This document shows, piece after piece, positions 25,976 through 34,362 of a stretch of DNA of 64,000 nucleotides. Position 1 is the first letter of the stretch; each line of letters opens with the position of its first letter. The translations under genes were made by a program, and so were the position numbers. The notes under the pieces were generated by a model. The model ran no database searches, was not told where the DNA came from, and saw only the letters and a list, made by a program, of their open reading frames with translations. This DNA is from Mycobacterium sp. (GTDB lineage Bacteria; Actinomycetota; Actinomycetes; Mycobacteriales; Mycobacteriaceae), in assembly GCA_020438845.1 (NCBI GenBank), contig JAGQTV010000114.1:62001-126000 (forward strand), given 5' to 3'.

Positions 25976-27092
25976 CACTGGACTCCCCGGCATGTTCCCG
26001 GTCGAAGGCGGCCATCTCTTCGGTGATGTCGATCCCGGTGGGGCACCAGGCGATACAGCGGCCGCAGCCCACGCACCCGGAACTGTCGAACTGGTCGTGC
26101 CAACTGCTCAACTTGTGGGTGAGCCACTGGCGGTATCGGGACTGCCCGGAACTGCGTACCGGGCCCTCGTGGATGAAGCTGTAGTCCAGTTCGAAGCACG
26201 AGGCCCACTGCATCCACCGCTCGGCATGCTGACCGGTCAGATCGGTGACGTCGGACGTGCTGGTGCAGAAGCAGGTCGGGCACACCATGGTGCAGTTGCC
26301 ACACGTCAGGCAGCGGCTGGCGACTTGCGACCAGTGCGGTGACTCGCGGGAGTCGACCAGCAGTTGCCGCAGGTCGCCCTCGGGCATCTGGCGGCCCATC
26401 TTGTGCGTTGCAGCATCGACGGCGGCGCGGGCGGTCTCCGACTCCGCCGGTTCGGCCAAGCGGCGCGGAACGGCCTCGAGGATCTGGGCGCCATCCTGGC
26501 TACCGATATCCACCAGGTAGCTCACGCCATCCCCATCCGCGCGCTCGGTCAGTGCGAGGTCGTATCCGGGTCCGCAGGCGGGTCCGGTACCCATCGAGGC
26601 GCAGAAGCACAGGCCACCCGGCTCGGTGCAGTTGACCGCGACAATGAAGGCACCGGTGCGCCGCCGAGCGTAGTCACCGTCGATGTGAGCTCCACCGATC
26701 AGGACCTTGTCCAGGATGCCGAGTGCAGCCAGGTCACACCCGCGTACCCCGAGGAAGGCATATCGCGCCTCGCCAGCATCGGACCCGGTATCGGATTCGG
26801 GGTCGCTGGACCAGATGCGCTGACGTGCCGGGTGAACGAACTGCTTCCAGGACTGCGGGCCGGACGAATGCCCGAAGGCAGCACCGTCCGTGCGGCGGCG
26901 CAGCCGGTAGGTGCCGGGTGCGACGTCGACGCCCCAGCCGAAGGGCAATTCGTCGGCACTGCTGAGTTCGGCTAAGACGATCGCGTTGTCACGCAGGCTC
27001 GGCCCGACCACCCGGTAGCCACAGCGGCGCAACTCGTCGACGAGGGCTCCAAGTCCTTCACGGTCGAGCACCGCCGGCTCGCTGGAGGTCAT
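25968..27092 (-). CDS. Hydrogenase beta subunit, 4Fe-4S dicluster protein
   Basis: The 374-residue protein ends with two ferredoxin motifs, CLTCGNCTMVCPTCF and CVGCGRCIAWCPTGID. They pass electrons between the gamma and small subunits in group 3b hydrogenases. The upstream part resembles the sulfhydrogenase beta (HydB) family. ATG at 27092 (MTSSEPAVLDREG) is preferred; the frame is open far upstream into the epimerase gene. It is the first gene of the operon, 28 bp after the epimerase stop, so read-through transcription is possible. Confidence 0.9.
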   Translation of the reverse strand: MTSSEPAVLDREGLGALVDELRRCGYRVVGPSLRDNAIVLAELSSADELPFGWGVDVAPGTYRLRRRTDGAAFGHSSGPQSWKQFVHPARQRIWSSDPESDTGSDAGEARYAFLGVRGCDLAALGILDKVLIGGAHIDGDYARRRTGAFIVAVNCTEPGGLCFCASMGTGPACGPGYDLALTERADGDGVSYLVDIGSQDGAQILEAVPRRLAEPAESETARAAVDAATHKMGRQMPEGDLRQLLVDSRESPHWSQVASRCLTCGNCTMVCPTCFCTSTSDVTDLTGQHAERWMQWASCFELDYSFIHEGPVRSSGQSRYRQWLTHKLSSWHDQFDSSGCVGCGRCIAWCPTGIDITEEMAAFDREHAGESSDD

Positions 27093-27120
27093 GTCACCTA
27101 TCGTGCACCACGAATCGGTT

Positions 27121-28500
27121 TTACAGCAGCCCTTGCGCGGGATCGTGGCCGAGCTGATGGGCCAGCGCATCGGAGAGGGTCGGCTGACGGAACCTGTGTC
27201 CGAACCCGACCAGCTTGGCCGGTGCCACTCGTTGATCGGCTTCGGCCAGCTCGACTGCCCCCTGCCTGCCCAGCAACAGCCGTGGACCGATCGACGGAAC
27301 CGGAAGCAGCGCGGGCCGATGCAAGGTGGCGGCCAAGGTCCGGGTGTACTCGTCGTTGCGCACCGGATTCGGCGCGACCGCGTTGACCGGCCCGGTGAGC
27401 CTGCCGTCGTAGACGGCGCGGTAATAAATGTCGAGTAGGTCGTCGATGCCGATCCACGACAACCACTGCCGCCCACTGCCCAGCCGGCCACCCAACCCGG
27501 CGCTGAACAACGGCCGCAGGAGTTTCAGGGTGCCGCCTGCGGCGGACTGCACGATCCCGGTGCGGACCGTCACGACCCGGAGCCCGGCATCAGCTGCCGG
27601 GGCCGTCGCGGCCTCCCAGTCTGCGACTACGTCGGCCAGGAATCCCTGCCCGCGGGAGCTGTCCTCGTCGAGGATCTCATCGCCGCGGTCATAGCCGTAG
27701 AACCCGATCGCCGAGGCGCTGACGAATGCCTTCAGTCCGGCGGTCTGCGCAGCGGCCTGAGCCAGTCGCCGGGTCGGCTCGATGCGCGAGTCGCGAATCG
27801 CCCGGCGATGGGCGTCGGTGAACCGCCCGGCGATGGACTCGCCTGCAAGGTGCACGACCGCGTCCACCCCGTCGAGCAGATCTGCCGCGGGTTCTCCTGG
27901 TTTCCAACGTCGTTCGTCGCCGTTGGCCGGGTCGCGCCGCACCAGCCGGATCACCCGGTGACCTCCGGTGCTCAGGAACGCACAGAGGGCGGTACCGACC
28001 AGGCCCGAGGCTCCGGTCACCGCGACCGTCAACGAGGCGGCCCCAGCTTTGGCCGCGTCGCGATGGGCGGCGAGATCTTCGGCCAACTGGCGATGCCGGT
28101 AGGCGAACGTCGAACGTAGAGCGGCTCCGGGAACGGTGGTGTCCACGATGTCGTGCACGCGGGTGGTACCGCCGCCGGCGTCACTGAACCGGTGGGTGTG
28201 CCGCCACCAGCCGATTGCCCTGGGCGGCAACGTCATCAGGCCACCGAGCCCCGCGGAGGACGCGAGGACGTCGACGAACTGCCGGGGCGGGTCATAGCCG
28301 TCGGGATCGTGCTGAGCGACCCAGCGCAGCCCACCCGGCAAGCCAAGTATCGCCTGACCGTCGGCCAGTGACTCGGTCTCTTTGACCACCTGCATGGGCT
28401 GCCACGGCGGCACCAGGCGGCGCATCGCACCGGGCCGGGTATGCCAGGAAAACACCTCGTCGAGAGGATGGTCGACGATGCTGGCGTACTGAATTCCCAT
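27121..28500 (-). CDS. TIGR01777-family NAD-dependent epimerase with N-terminal SRPBCC domain
   Basis: Residues 1-150 form an SRPBCC (START-like) ligand-binding domain (YASIVDHPLDEVFSWH). Residues 155-459 form an extended SDR domain with the dinucleotide loop VTGASGLVGTALCAFL and the GFYGYDRGDEILDEDS segment of the SDR39U1/TIGR01777 branch. ATG at 28500 has AGGGGA six bases upstream; ATG at 28506 is also possible. The substrate is unknown. A related fusion exists elsewhere in M. tuberculosis, so its place beside the hydrogenase operon is accessory. Confidence 0.85.
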   Translation of the reverse strand: MGIQYASIVDHPLDEVFSWHTRPGAMRRLVPPWQPMQVVKETESLADGQAILGLPGGLRWVAQHDPDGYDPPRQFVDVLASSAGLGGLMTLPPRAIGWWRHTHRFSDAGGGTTRVHDIVDTTVPGAALRSTFAYRHRQLAEDLAAHRDAAKAGAASLTVAVTGASGLVGTALCAFLSTGGHRVIRLVRRDPANGDERRWKPGEPAADLLDGVDAVVHLAGESIAGRFTDAHRRAIRDSRIEPTRRLAQAAAQTAGLKAFVSASAIGFYGYDRGDEILDEDSSRGQGFLADVVADWEAATAPAADAGLRVVTVRTGIVQSAAGGTLKLLRPLFSAGLGGRLGSGRQWLSWIGIDDLLDIYYRAVYDGRLTGPVNAVAPNPVRNDEYTRTLAATLHRPALLPVPSIGPRLLLGRQGAVELAEADQRVAPAKLVGFGHRFRQPTLSDALAHQLGHDPAQGLL

Positions 28501-28535
28501 CGTCATTCCCCTAAAATTCTGCCCACGCCGTGGGC

Positions 28536-29222
28536 TCAGGACTCCTCATCAGTGGCGACCACGCGGGGGCCCGATTCGGAGTCTGCTTCTTCCTCAGCGG
28601 CAGCGTCGTCGCTACCGCTGTCCACCGTGTCACTCTCTACCGTGTCGGCGGGCACATCGGCGGTCTCGGTGTGAATGGCCGCTTCTTCGGCCGGTTCGGG
28701 GAAGTCTGGCTCGTCATCGCTGTAGGTGTCGTACTCGGGCTCGTCGTGGACCACTTCCTCGGGATGATCCTCCTCGATCACCTCGTGCTCCACCACCGCG
28801 TCTTCGGGGCCATCTTCTTCAGGGCCATCTTCTTCAGGGCCATCTTCTTCAGGGCCATCTTCTTCAGGGAGGTAGTCCTGAACGTCCTCAAGCTCGACGT
28901 GGCCGAGCTCGGGCCCCTCTGAACCGACTTCCGCCAGGCTCTCAACCACTTCGGTTGGAGCCTCAGCTCCCACTATCACCTCGGTAGGCTCGTCAACCGA
29001 TGCAGCGGTGTGCGCGAGCACGGCCGTCGCCCCCATCTCGGCCAAGGCCAGCGCTTCCATCCGGCGCTTCTTACGCTCTCGGATCGAGTCGATGATCAAC
29101 AAGATGACGCCCAGTGCGCTTGCGCCGATGCACACCCAGGCGACCAGCTCATTGCTGGCGACAACCGCCGTCACCAGAGCAGCCAGCCCAATGACCGCGA
29201 GCACCAAGGCAACTACAAGCAT
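28536..29222 (-). CDS. Two-helix membrane protein with long acidic repeat tail (Rv2144c-like)
   Basis: The first 48 residues form two hydrophobic helices (LVVALVLAVIGLAALVTAVV and VAWVCIGASALGVILLI) followed by the basic IRERKKRR. The remaining 170 residues are strongly acidic and disordered, with four exact EEDGP repeats. Position directly downstream of wag31 matches Rv2144c, which I recall as much shorter, so the tail looks expanded here. The protein is probably anchored with the acidic tail in the cytosol. A role near Wag31 is a guess from position only. Confidence 0.75.
   Translation of the reverse strand: MLVVALVLAVIGLAALVTAVVASNELVAWVCIGASALGVILLIIDSIRERKKRRMEALALAEMGATAVLAHTAASVDEPTEVIVGAEAPTEVVESLAEVGSEGPELGHVELEDVQDYLPEEDGPEEDGPEEDGPEEDGPEDAVVEHEVIEEDHPEEVVHDEPEYDTYSDDEPDFPEPAEEAAIHTETADVPADTVESDTVDSGSDDAAAEEEADSESGPRVVATDEES
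28807..28869 (-). repeat. 15-bp tandem repeat, four perfect copies
   Basis: The plus-strand unit GGGCCATCTTCTTCA occurs four times exactly (28807-28866) plus three bases of a fifth. It encodes EEDGP repeats in frame in the acidic tail. Perfect identity of the copies suggests recent slippage. Confidence 0.95.
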
Positions 29223-29261
29223 TGGCCAGCCCCCAGCAGAGTCCTCCTCAGACCCTTACTG

Positions 29262-30032
29262 CTACTGGTTGTAACCGGCGTCGCCGGCGTCGACGGGGGC
29301 TGCCGAACCGCGCTGACCCAATTCCTCCAGTTGCGATTCCAGGTAGGTCTTCAACCGGGTGCGGTACTCCCGCTCGAAAGTCCGCAGTTGCTCGAGGCGC
29401 CCCTCGAGCAGAGTGCGCTGCTGGTTAATCGTCCCCATGATCTCGGAGTGCTTCCGCTCGGCGTCGGCCTGCAGGATGTCAGCCTTCTCCTGAGCTTGAC
29501 GAAGCTGATTCTCCGAACGCATCTGCGCGTCGTTGAGCATCGCATCGGCGCGCTGCCGAGCCTCGTTGACGGTGGTCTCGGCGATGTAGCGCGCCTCCGA
29601 CACGATCTGGTCAGCGCTGGCCTGGGCATCGGAGAGCAGCTTGTCGGCCTCTGCCCGGGCGCCTTCCGTCAGCCGGTCGGCGGTGTCCTGGGCCAGGCTC
29701 AGCACCCGGGCCGCCTTGACGGCGTTCTGCTCGTTGAATGCCGCAGAGGCAGCTGGCGCCTCTTCGACGACGACTGCTTCCGCCGCCGGCTCGGGCTCGG
29801 GCTGGTAGAGCGGAATGGCCTGGGTGGTCTGCACGCCCGACCGAGCCGCAGCCAGCTCGGCATCGAGTTCGCCGACCCGTTGGCGCAGGTCGGCATTCTC
29901 CTCGACCAGGCGGGCCAACTCGGTCTCCACCAGGTCGAGGAAGGCGTCCACCTCGTCCTCGTTGTATCCGCGCTTGCCGATAGGAGGCTTACTGAACGCC
30001 ACATTGTGCACGTCAGCCGGTGTCAGTGGCAT
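29262..30032 (-). CDS. wag31: Polar growth scaffold Wag31 (DivIVA)
   Basis: Wag31 marks curved membrane at the cell poles and directs tip growth. The N-terminal lipid-binding DivIVA region ([32 protein letters not shown]) is nearly identical to M. tuberculosis Wag31. A coiled coil covers residues 100-235. Thr70 in TTQAIP aligns with the M. tuberculosis Thr73 that is phosphorylated by PknA. The 256-residue length is normal. ATG at 30032 has GGAAGGGG six bases upstream. A 203-bp upstream gap gives it a promoter independent of yggT. Confidence 0.97.
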   Translation of the reverse strand: MPLTPADVHNVAFSKPPIGKRGYNEDEVDAFLDLVETELARLVEENADLRQRVGELDAELAAARSGVQTTQAIPLYQPEPEPAAEAVVVEEAPAASAAFNEQNAVKAARVLSLAQDTADRLTEGARAEADKLLSDAQASADQIVSEARYIAETTVNEARQRADAMLNDAQMRSENQLRQAQEKADILQADAERKHSEIMGTINQQRTLLEGRLEQLRTFEREYRTRLKTYLESQLEELGQRGSAAPVDAGDAGYNQ

Positions 30033-30235
30033 CGTGTGCCCCTTCCGATCCTGGGACGGTGGATTAAATTCAGGTTATTAAATTCAGGTTGCAGTGTGGA
30101 ACGCACACCACTGCCGTCCCGAACTGTAACTGGCGTCCATCCTGTCACACCAGACCCGCCAGTTGTGCAAGTGCTGGAGAATTTAAGAACGATTTTCAAT
30201 TTTACGGCATTCTGCCTGCCCGGCACTGTGAGCCC
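30033..30235 (-). promoter_or_regulatory. wag31 upstream region with AT-rich promoter candidates
   Basis: Between yggT and wag31. On the minus strand TAAAAT at 30204-30199 and TACAGT further down fit the TANNNT -10 pattern. The 14-bp direct repeat lies nearer the gene. Two AT-rich patches stand out from the GC-rich background. No open reading frame is supported. Confidence 0.45.
30063..30090 (-). repeat. Perfect 14-bp direct repeat upstream of wag31
   Basis: ATTAAATTCAGGTT occurs twice back to back, 31-58 bases before the wag31 start codon. It is AT-rich in a GC-rich genome. It could be a duplicated promoter element or regulator site; no function is shown. Confidence 0.85.
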
Positions 30236-30526
30236 TCAGCCGGCAGCTTGCCATGCCGCATTCATGCCGATGAAGGCCAGCAACAGCAGCACCATGATGG
30301 AAAAATCCAACCGTACCGCTCCGATGGTGAGCTGCGGAATGATGCGGCGGAGCAGATTGACCGGCGGATCGGTGACGGTCATGATCGCCTCCAGAAACAC
30401 CACGGTCAAACCCCGCGGGTGCCAGTCGCGACTGAATGACCGGACGAACTCCACGACAATCCGGGCGATCAGCAGCAGCCAGAAGACGAACAGCGCAAAG
30501 CCCAGGATTTCGAATAACAGCGGCAC
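30236..30526 (-). CDS. YggT-family membrane protein (Rv2146c homolog)
   Basis: The 96-residue protein has two hydrophobic segments (ILGFALFVFWLLLIARIV and FSIMVLLLLAFIGM) with the YggT motif DPPVNLLRRIIPQ between them. The family sits in division clusters of Gram-positive bacteria and cyanobacteria, but its role is poorly defined. It lies 74 bp after sepF and upstream of wag31. Confidence 0.9.
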   Translation of the reverse strand: MPLLFEILGFALFVFWLLLIARIVVEFVRSFSRDWHPRGLTVVFLEAIMTVTDPPVNLLRRIIPQLTIGAVRLDFSIMVLLLLAFIGMNAAWQAAG

Positions 30527-30599
30527 CTCGAGAGCCTATCGGACGGTTGCCGGCACCTCATCGCCCTGCGCAGGGCTACCGGGCTACCGGGCAACCGGG

Positions 30600-31331
30600 C
30601 TACTGGTGACTGTAGAAACCTGCCTCGGCGATCCGACGACGCTCCTCGGCGCTGACGTCGACGTCGGCCGGAGCGAGTAGGAAGACCTTGGTCGCCACCT
30701 TGTCGAAAGATCCGCGCAGCGCGAAGGCCAGTCCCGCTGCGAAGTCGACCAGTCGCTTGGCATCGGCGTTCTCCATGGAGACCAGGTCCATGATCACCGG
30801 CTGTCCGTCCCGGAATCGCTCGCCGATGGTGCGGGCCTCGCTGTAGTCCTTGGGCCGCAGGGTGGTGATCTTCGACAGCGGGCTGCCCTCCTCGAAAAGC
30901 ATTGCCATCCGGCGGGGATCCATCGCCAACGCGCCGCGAGTCGAACCGCGCAATGGTGTGAACCGGGACCGAGGCATGTCGTGTGCATGGTCGAAGTCGC
31001 GTGGGCGGAAACGTGCGTCCTCCGCGAACCCGCCTCCGTAGGCAGCCCGGAAGCCGCTGGTGGGGGCGTACTCGGGCTCGCGGTCACCGTAGCTGTGCTC
31101 CCCGCCGTAGCTATGGTCACCGCCGCGTCCGTCACCGTATTCAGGCTCGTCGTAACGGCCACCCTCGTAACGCGGGCGGTCGTAGGAGTCCTCGGCGACC
31201 CGCTCGGCACGACGGGAATACCCGCGACCGCGGGGTGCCCCGGCGTCGCGGTCGTCTTCGTAGTACTCGTCCTCGTAATCATCCATCGGTGCCATGCCGA
31301 AATAGGCCTTGACCTTGTGCAGAGTGCTCAT
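30600..31331 (-). CDS. sepF: Cell division protein SepF
   Basis: SepF binds the FtsZ C-terminal tail and tethers it to the membrane, standing in for FtsA, which mycobacteria lack. The N-terminal [12 protein letters not shown] is the amphipathic membrane helix. The middle is a low-complexity acidic/glycine/tyrosine linker (repeats of [12 protein letters not shown]). The C-terminal core from about residue 150 ([43 protein letters not shown]) is the dimeric FtsZ-binding domain. The 243-residue length is close to Rv2147c. Confidence 0.95.
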   Translation of the reverse strand: MSTLHKVKAYFGMAPMDDYEDEYYEDDRDAGAPRGRGYSRRAERVAEDSYDRPRYEGGRYDEPEYGDGRGGDHSYGGEHSYGDREPEYAPTSGFRAAYGGGFAEDARFRPRDFDHAHDMPRSRFTPLRGSTRGALAMDPRRMAMLFEEGSPLSKITTLRPKDYSEARTIGERFRDGQPVIMDLVSMENADAKRLVDFAAGLAFALRGSFDKVATKVFLLAPADVDVSAEERRRIAEAGFYSHQ

Positions 31332-31415
31332 CCGCGGGGACCCTTCTGAAGCTGAGACGTTTGGGGTTCTTGTGGTGATCGTGATTCGTGATAAGCCTGT
31401 GACTGGAGTGAATAC

Positions 31416-32183
31416 TTAGAGAGACGTTAGAGGACGTTCACCCATTAGCGCCGTACCGACACGCACGCATGTTGAGCCGTGTCGCACCGCCGCTTCAAGG
31501 TCATGCGACATACCGGCGGACAGTTCGGTGGCCTCGGGGTGGCTGCTCAACACCCGTCGGTGCTCCTCGGCCAAGGCGGCAAAAGCCCGGTCGGGGTCGG
31601 CCCCCAACGGGGCGACCGCCATCAAACCCACCAGCCGCAGAGCCTCTGCCTCGGCAACCCGGGCGCACACTCGGTCTACCGAGGATGCGTCGCCGATGTC
31701 GACGCCCCCACGCGCAGTATCGCCGTCAAGGCTGATCTGCACGAAAACCCGCAGTGGCTCACGACGCCGACCTTCGGCCAGCGCCTCGGATGCGGCGCTG
31801 TCCAGGGCGGCGGCCAATTTGACGGTGCCGACCGAATGCGCCGTATCAGCCCATGCAGCAACGCTTTTGGCCTTGTTTCGCTGGATCTGGCCGATCATAT
31901 GCCAGTGCGGCCGCCCGCTATGAACACTGTCGGCACCGGCGGTTATCAGTTGATCGAACTCGGCGATCTTGGCCTTGGCTTCCTGCGCCCGGGACTCGCC
32001 GAAGGCGCGACATCCCAACCGCCACAGAATCGCTACGTCGCTGGCCGGAAAGAACTTGGTGACCGGCAACAATTGGATCTCACCCACCGGCCGAGAGGCG
32101 GCTTCGGCCGCCCTCGCCAGGCGCGCGCGAATCGCGGCGAGCCCGATGGTCAACTGCGCTACCCGCTCGCTGTCCTGCATCAT
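31416..32183 (-). CDS. YggS-family PLP-binding protein (PLP homeostasis), Rv2148c homolog
   Basis: YggS/PLPBP proteins bind pyridoxal phosphate with no known catalysis and control free PLP. The Schiff-base lysine is in LLPVTKFFPASDV. The GRPHWHMIGQIQRNKAKSV and GLMAVAPLGADP segments and the closing GMSHDLEAAVRHGSTCVRVG phosphate loop are typical. The 255-residue length is usual. It sits between pgeF and sepF, 7 bp after pgeF, as in other division clusters. Confidence 0.93.
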   Translation of the reverse strand: MMQDSERVAQLTIGLAAIRARLARAAEAASRPVGEIQLLPVTKFFPASDVAILWRLGCRAFGESRAQEAKAKIAEFDQLITAGADSVHSGRPHWHMIGQIQRNKAKSVAAWADTAHSVGTVKLAAALDSAASEALAEGRRREPLRVFVQISLDGDTARGGVDIGDASSVDRVCARVAEAEALRLVGLMAVAPLGADPDRAFAALAEEHRRVLSSHPEATELSAGMSHDLEAAVRHGSTCVRVGTALMGERPLTSL

Positions 32184-32190
32184 GGTCAGG

Positions 32191-32901
32191 TCATTCCATC
32201 CAAATCAGCGAAGCCAGCCGACCCGTAGGCGCACCCCGGCGGTGACTGAACAGCGCCGGGTCGGCGACGGTACAGCGCGGGTCGATGTCGATGGACCGAA
32301 TGCCCACGGCATTCAGTTGCCGTGCAATTCCTGCTCGTAAATCCAGCGCCGGCGTACCTCGACTCGTGGTTGTGCGACTGCCCGGCAACCGGCCTTCGAC
32401 CTCGGCGGCCATCTCCTCAGGGACTTCATAATTGGGCCCGCTGACAGCCGGCCCCAACAGGACTGAGATGTTCTCGCTGCGGGCGCCCAGCTTGAGCATG
32501 GCCTCGACCGTACGCAGCACCACCCCGTTGGCCGCCCCGACCCGTCCGGCATGGACGGCTCCGACCACGCCGGCTTGTGCGTCGGCCAGCAGCACTGGGA
32601 CGCAATCTGCGGTGACGACCGCCAATGCCAACCCGGGGGTGACTGTCACCAGGGCGTCGGTGTCGTCGAACGCCCCGGTGGGGTGCGGTGCATCGACGAC
32701 CTCGACGTGAGCGCCGTGAACCTGATTCATCCACACCACATGGTCATCAGCAAGCCCCATCGCCGCTGCAAGCCGCGCCCGGTTGGCCGTCACTGCGGCC
32801 GGGTCGTCGCCCACGTGGTCACCGAGGTTGAACGAGTCGTATGGCGGCGCCGATACTCCCCCGGCCCGCGTTGTGGTGACGCGTCGAATTCGAACGGTCA
32901 C
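32191..32901 (-). CDS. pgeF: Peptidoglycan editing factor PgeF (YfiH/multicopper polyphenol oxidase-like), Rv2149c homolog
   Basis: The 236-residue protein has family motifs VVWMNQVHGAHVEVVD, VVTADCVPVLLAD and VGAVHAGRVGAANGVV, which supply the His and Cys ligands of the active site. The Arg in HAGRVG replaces the more usual Trp of HAGWRG. In E. coli PgeF keeps wrong amino acids out of peptidoglycan stems. Older annotation calls it a laccase. It lies between ftsZ and yggS, with a 62-bp gap from ftsZ. Confidence 0.9.
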   Translation of the reverse strand: MTVRIRRVTTTRAGGVSAPPYDSFNLGDHVGDDPAAVTANRARLAAAMGLADDHVVWMNQVHGAHVEVVDAPHPTGAFDDTDALVTVTPGLALAVVTADCVPVLLADAQAGVVGAVHAGRVGAANGVVLRTVEAMLKLGARSENISVLLGPAVSGPNYEVPEEMAAEVEGRLPGSRTTTSRGTPALDLRAGIARQLNAVGIRSIDIDPRCTVADPALFSHRRGAPTGRLASLIWME

Positions 32902-32963
32902 GTTCAGCGCCTTTCCAACCGTGAAGGGGCCTCTCCGACCGAGAAGGGTTCGGTGCGAAAAGG

Positions 32964-34151
32964 TCAGTGCCGCATGAAGGGCGGCACGTCGACGTCGTCG
33001 TCATCGTCACCGAAACGCGACGACCCGTTGGTGTGCACTGCTGCGGCGACCGGCTCCAGCGGTTCGAAGATCTTGGAGCTCAGGTGGCCGGCCGCTCCAG
33101 GGGCGATGGTCTGCCCGCCAGCCGCCGGGGTGGTCGGCACCTGCCCCGTTGCCTTGGCGGCCGGAGCCGTTCCGGGCGCAGCCGTGATCACGTTGCGGTT
33201 GATGCTGCTCGGGTCGAACCCGGCGGCGATCACGGTGACGCGCACCTCATCGCCGAGCGAATCGTCGATCACGGTGCCGAAGATGATGTTGGCCTCTGGG
33301 TGCGCAGCTTCCTGCACCAGCGAGGCGGCCTCGTTGATTTCGAAAAGGCCGAGGTCGCTGCCGCCGGCGATGGACATCAGCACGCCCTGGGCACCTTCCA
33401 TCGAGGCCTCCAGCAGCGGCGAGTTGATCGCCATCTCGGCCGCCCGAACAGCCCGGCCCTCACCGCGCGAGGATCCGATGCCCATCAGAGCGGTGCCGGC
33501 AGCGCTCATGACGCCCTTGACGTCAGCGAAGTCGACATTGATCAGCCCGGGAGTGGTGATCAGGTCGGTGATCCCCTGCACGCCGTTGAGCAGAACCTCG
33601 TCGGCGCTGCGGAAGGCATCCATCAACGAAACACCGGCATCGCCCATCTGAAGGAGCCGGTCATTGGGGATCACGATCAGGGTGTCGCAGCTCTCGCGCA
33701 GCGCGGTGATGCCGGCCTCGGCCTGGTTTGAGCGCCGTTTGCCCTCGAAGGAGAACGGGCGGGTCACCACGCCGACGGTCAGTGCGCCGAGCTTGCGGGC
33801 GATGGTGGCCACCACCGGAGCGCCGCCGGTGCCGGTGCCGCCACCTTCGCCGGCGGTGACGAACACCATGTCGGCGCCGCGCAGCAGTTCCTCGATCTCG
33901 TCCTTGGCATCCTCAGCGGCCTTGCGGCCCACCTCCGGGTCCGCTCCGGCCCCGAGTCCCCGGGTGGAGTCACGACCCACGTCAAGCTTGACGTCGGCGT
34001 CGCTCATCAGCAGTGCCTGGGCGTCGGTGTTGATGGCGATGAACTCGACCCCCTTGAGGCCCTGTTCGATCATCCGGTTCACGGCATTGACGCCGCCGCC
34101 GCCGATTCCGACGACCTTGATGACGGCGAGGTAGTTGTGCGGGGGGGTCAT
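32964..34151 (-). CDS. ftsZ: Cell division GTPase FtsZ
   Basis: FtsZ polymerises at mid-cell and organises the septal machinery. The start at 34151 ([10 protein letters not shown]) matches M. tuberculosis FtsZ; six upstream codons are also open. GTP-binding [15 protein letters not shown], the T7 loop [11 protein letters not shown] and the C-terminal [15 protein letters not shown] are intact. The aspartate cluster at the end is the part known to contact FtsW in mycobacteria, and the extreme tail binds SepF. Length is 395 residues. A 211-bp upstream region separates it from ftsQ and carries its own promoters. Confidence 0.98.
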   Translation of the reverse strand: MTPPHNYLAVIKVVGIGGGGVNAVNRMIEQGLKGVEFIAINTDAQALLMSDADVKLDVGRDSTRGLGAGADPEVGRKAAEDAKDEIEELLRGADMVFVTAGEGGGTGTGGAPVVATIARKLGALTVGVVTRPFSFEGKRRSNQAEAGITALRESCDTLIVIPNDRLLQMGDAGVSLMDAFRSADEVLLNGVQGITDLITTPGLINVDFADVKGVMSAAGTALMGIGSSRGEGRAVRAAEMAINSPLLEASMEGAQGVLMSIAGGSDLGLFEINEAASLVQEAAHPEANIIFGTVIDDSLGDEVRVTVIAAGFDPSSINRNVITAAPGTAPAAKATGQVPTTPAAGGQTIAPGAAGHLSSKIFEPLEPVAAAVHTNGSSRFGDDDDDVDVPPFMRH

Positions 34152-34233
34152 CGGCGTGGTCTCCTCCATGATGGTCTCCAGGCGGGCGAAACTTCTTGAT
34201 AAACCCTCAACCTCAACCAGAGGCTTAGAGTTA

Positions 34234-34239
34234 TGTCAA
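34234..34239 (-). promoter_or_regulatory. TTGACA -35-like element upstream of ftsZ
   Basis: On the minus strand the ftsQ-ftsZ gap contains TTGACATAACTCTAAGCC about 85 bases before ftsZ. TTGACA is a perfect sigma-A -35 hexamer, but I could not fix a clear -10. Mycobacterial ftsZ is known to have several promoters. Confidence 0.4.
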
Positions 34240-34362
34240 GTTGTTCCGCGCAAACAGAACGGTATGGCCGTCGCACGCAGTATTTGGGAGGCGCGCCGAC
34301 GTGTCGCGGGTGAAATTTTTTCCTGGCCCGATTGCTACCGCCGGGCAGCTGCCGCGATCGCG

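Noticed and set aside
28807..28869. Possible CRISPR array
   Set aside because: The units are 15 bp with no spacers and stay in frame in a protein gene, so this is a coding tandem repeat.
29010..30680. 556-codon open frame on the plus strand across wag31, yggT and sepF
   Set aside because: It is antisense to three certain genes and crosses their intergenic regions, with no ribosome-binding site or recognisable domain.
34311..34321. A/T run after ftsQ as an intrinsic terminator
   Set aside because: On the minus strand it reads AAAAAATTT, not a T-run, and no stable hairpin directly precedes it.
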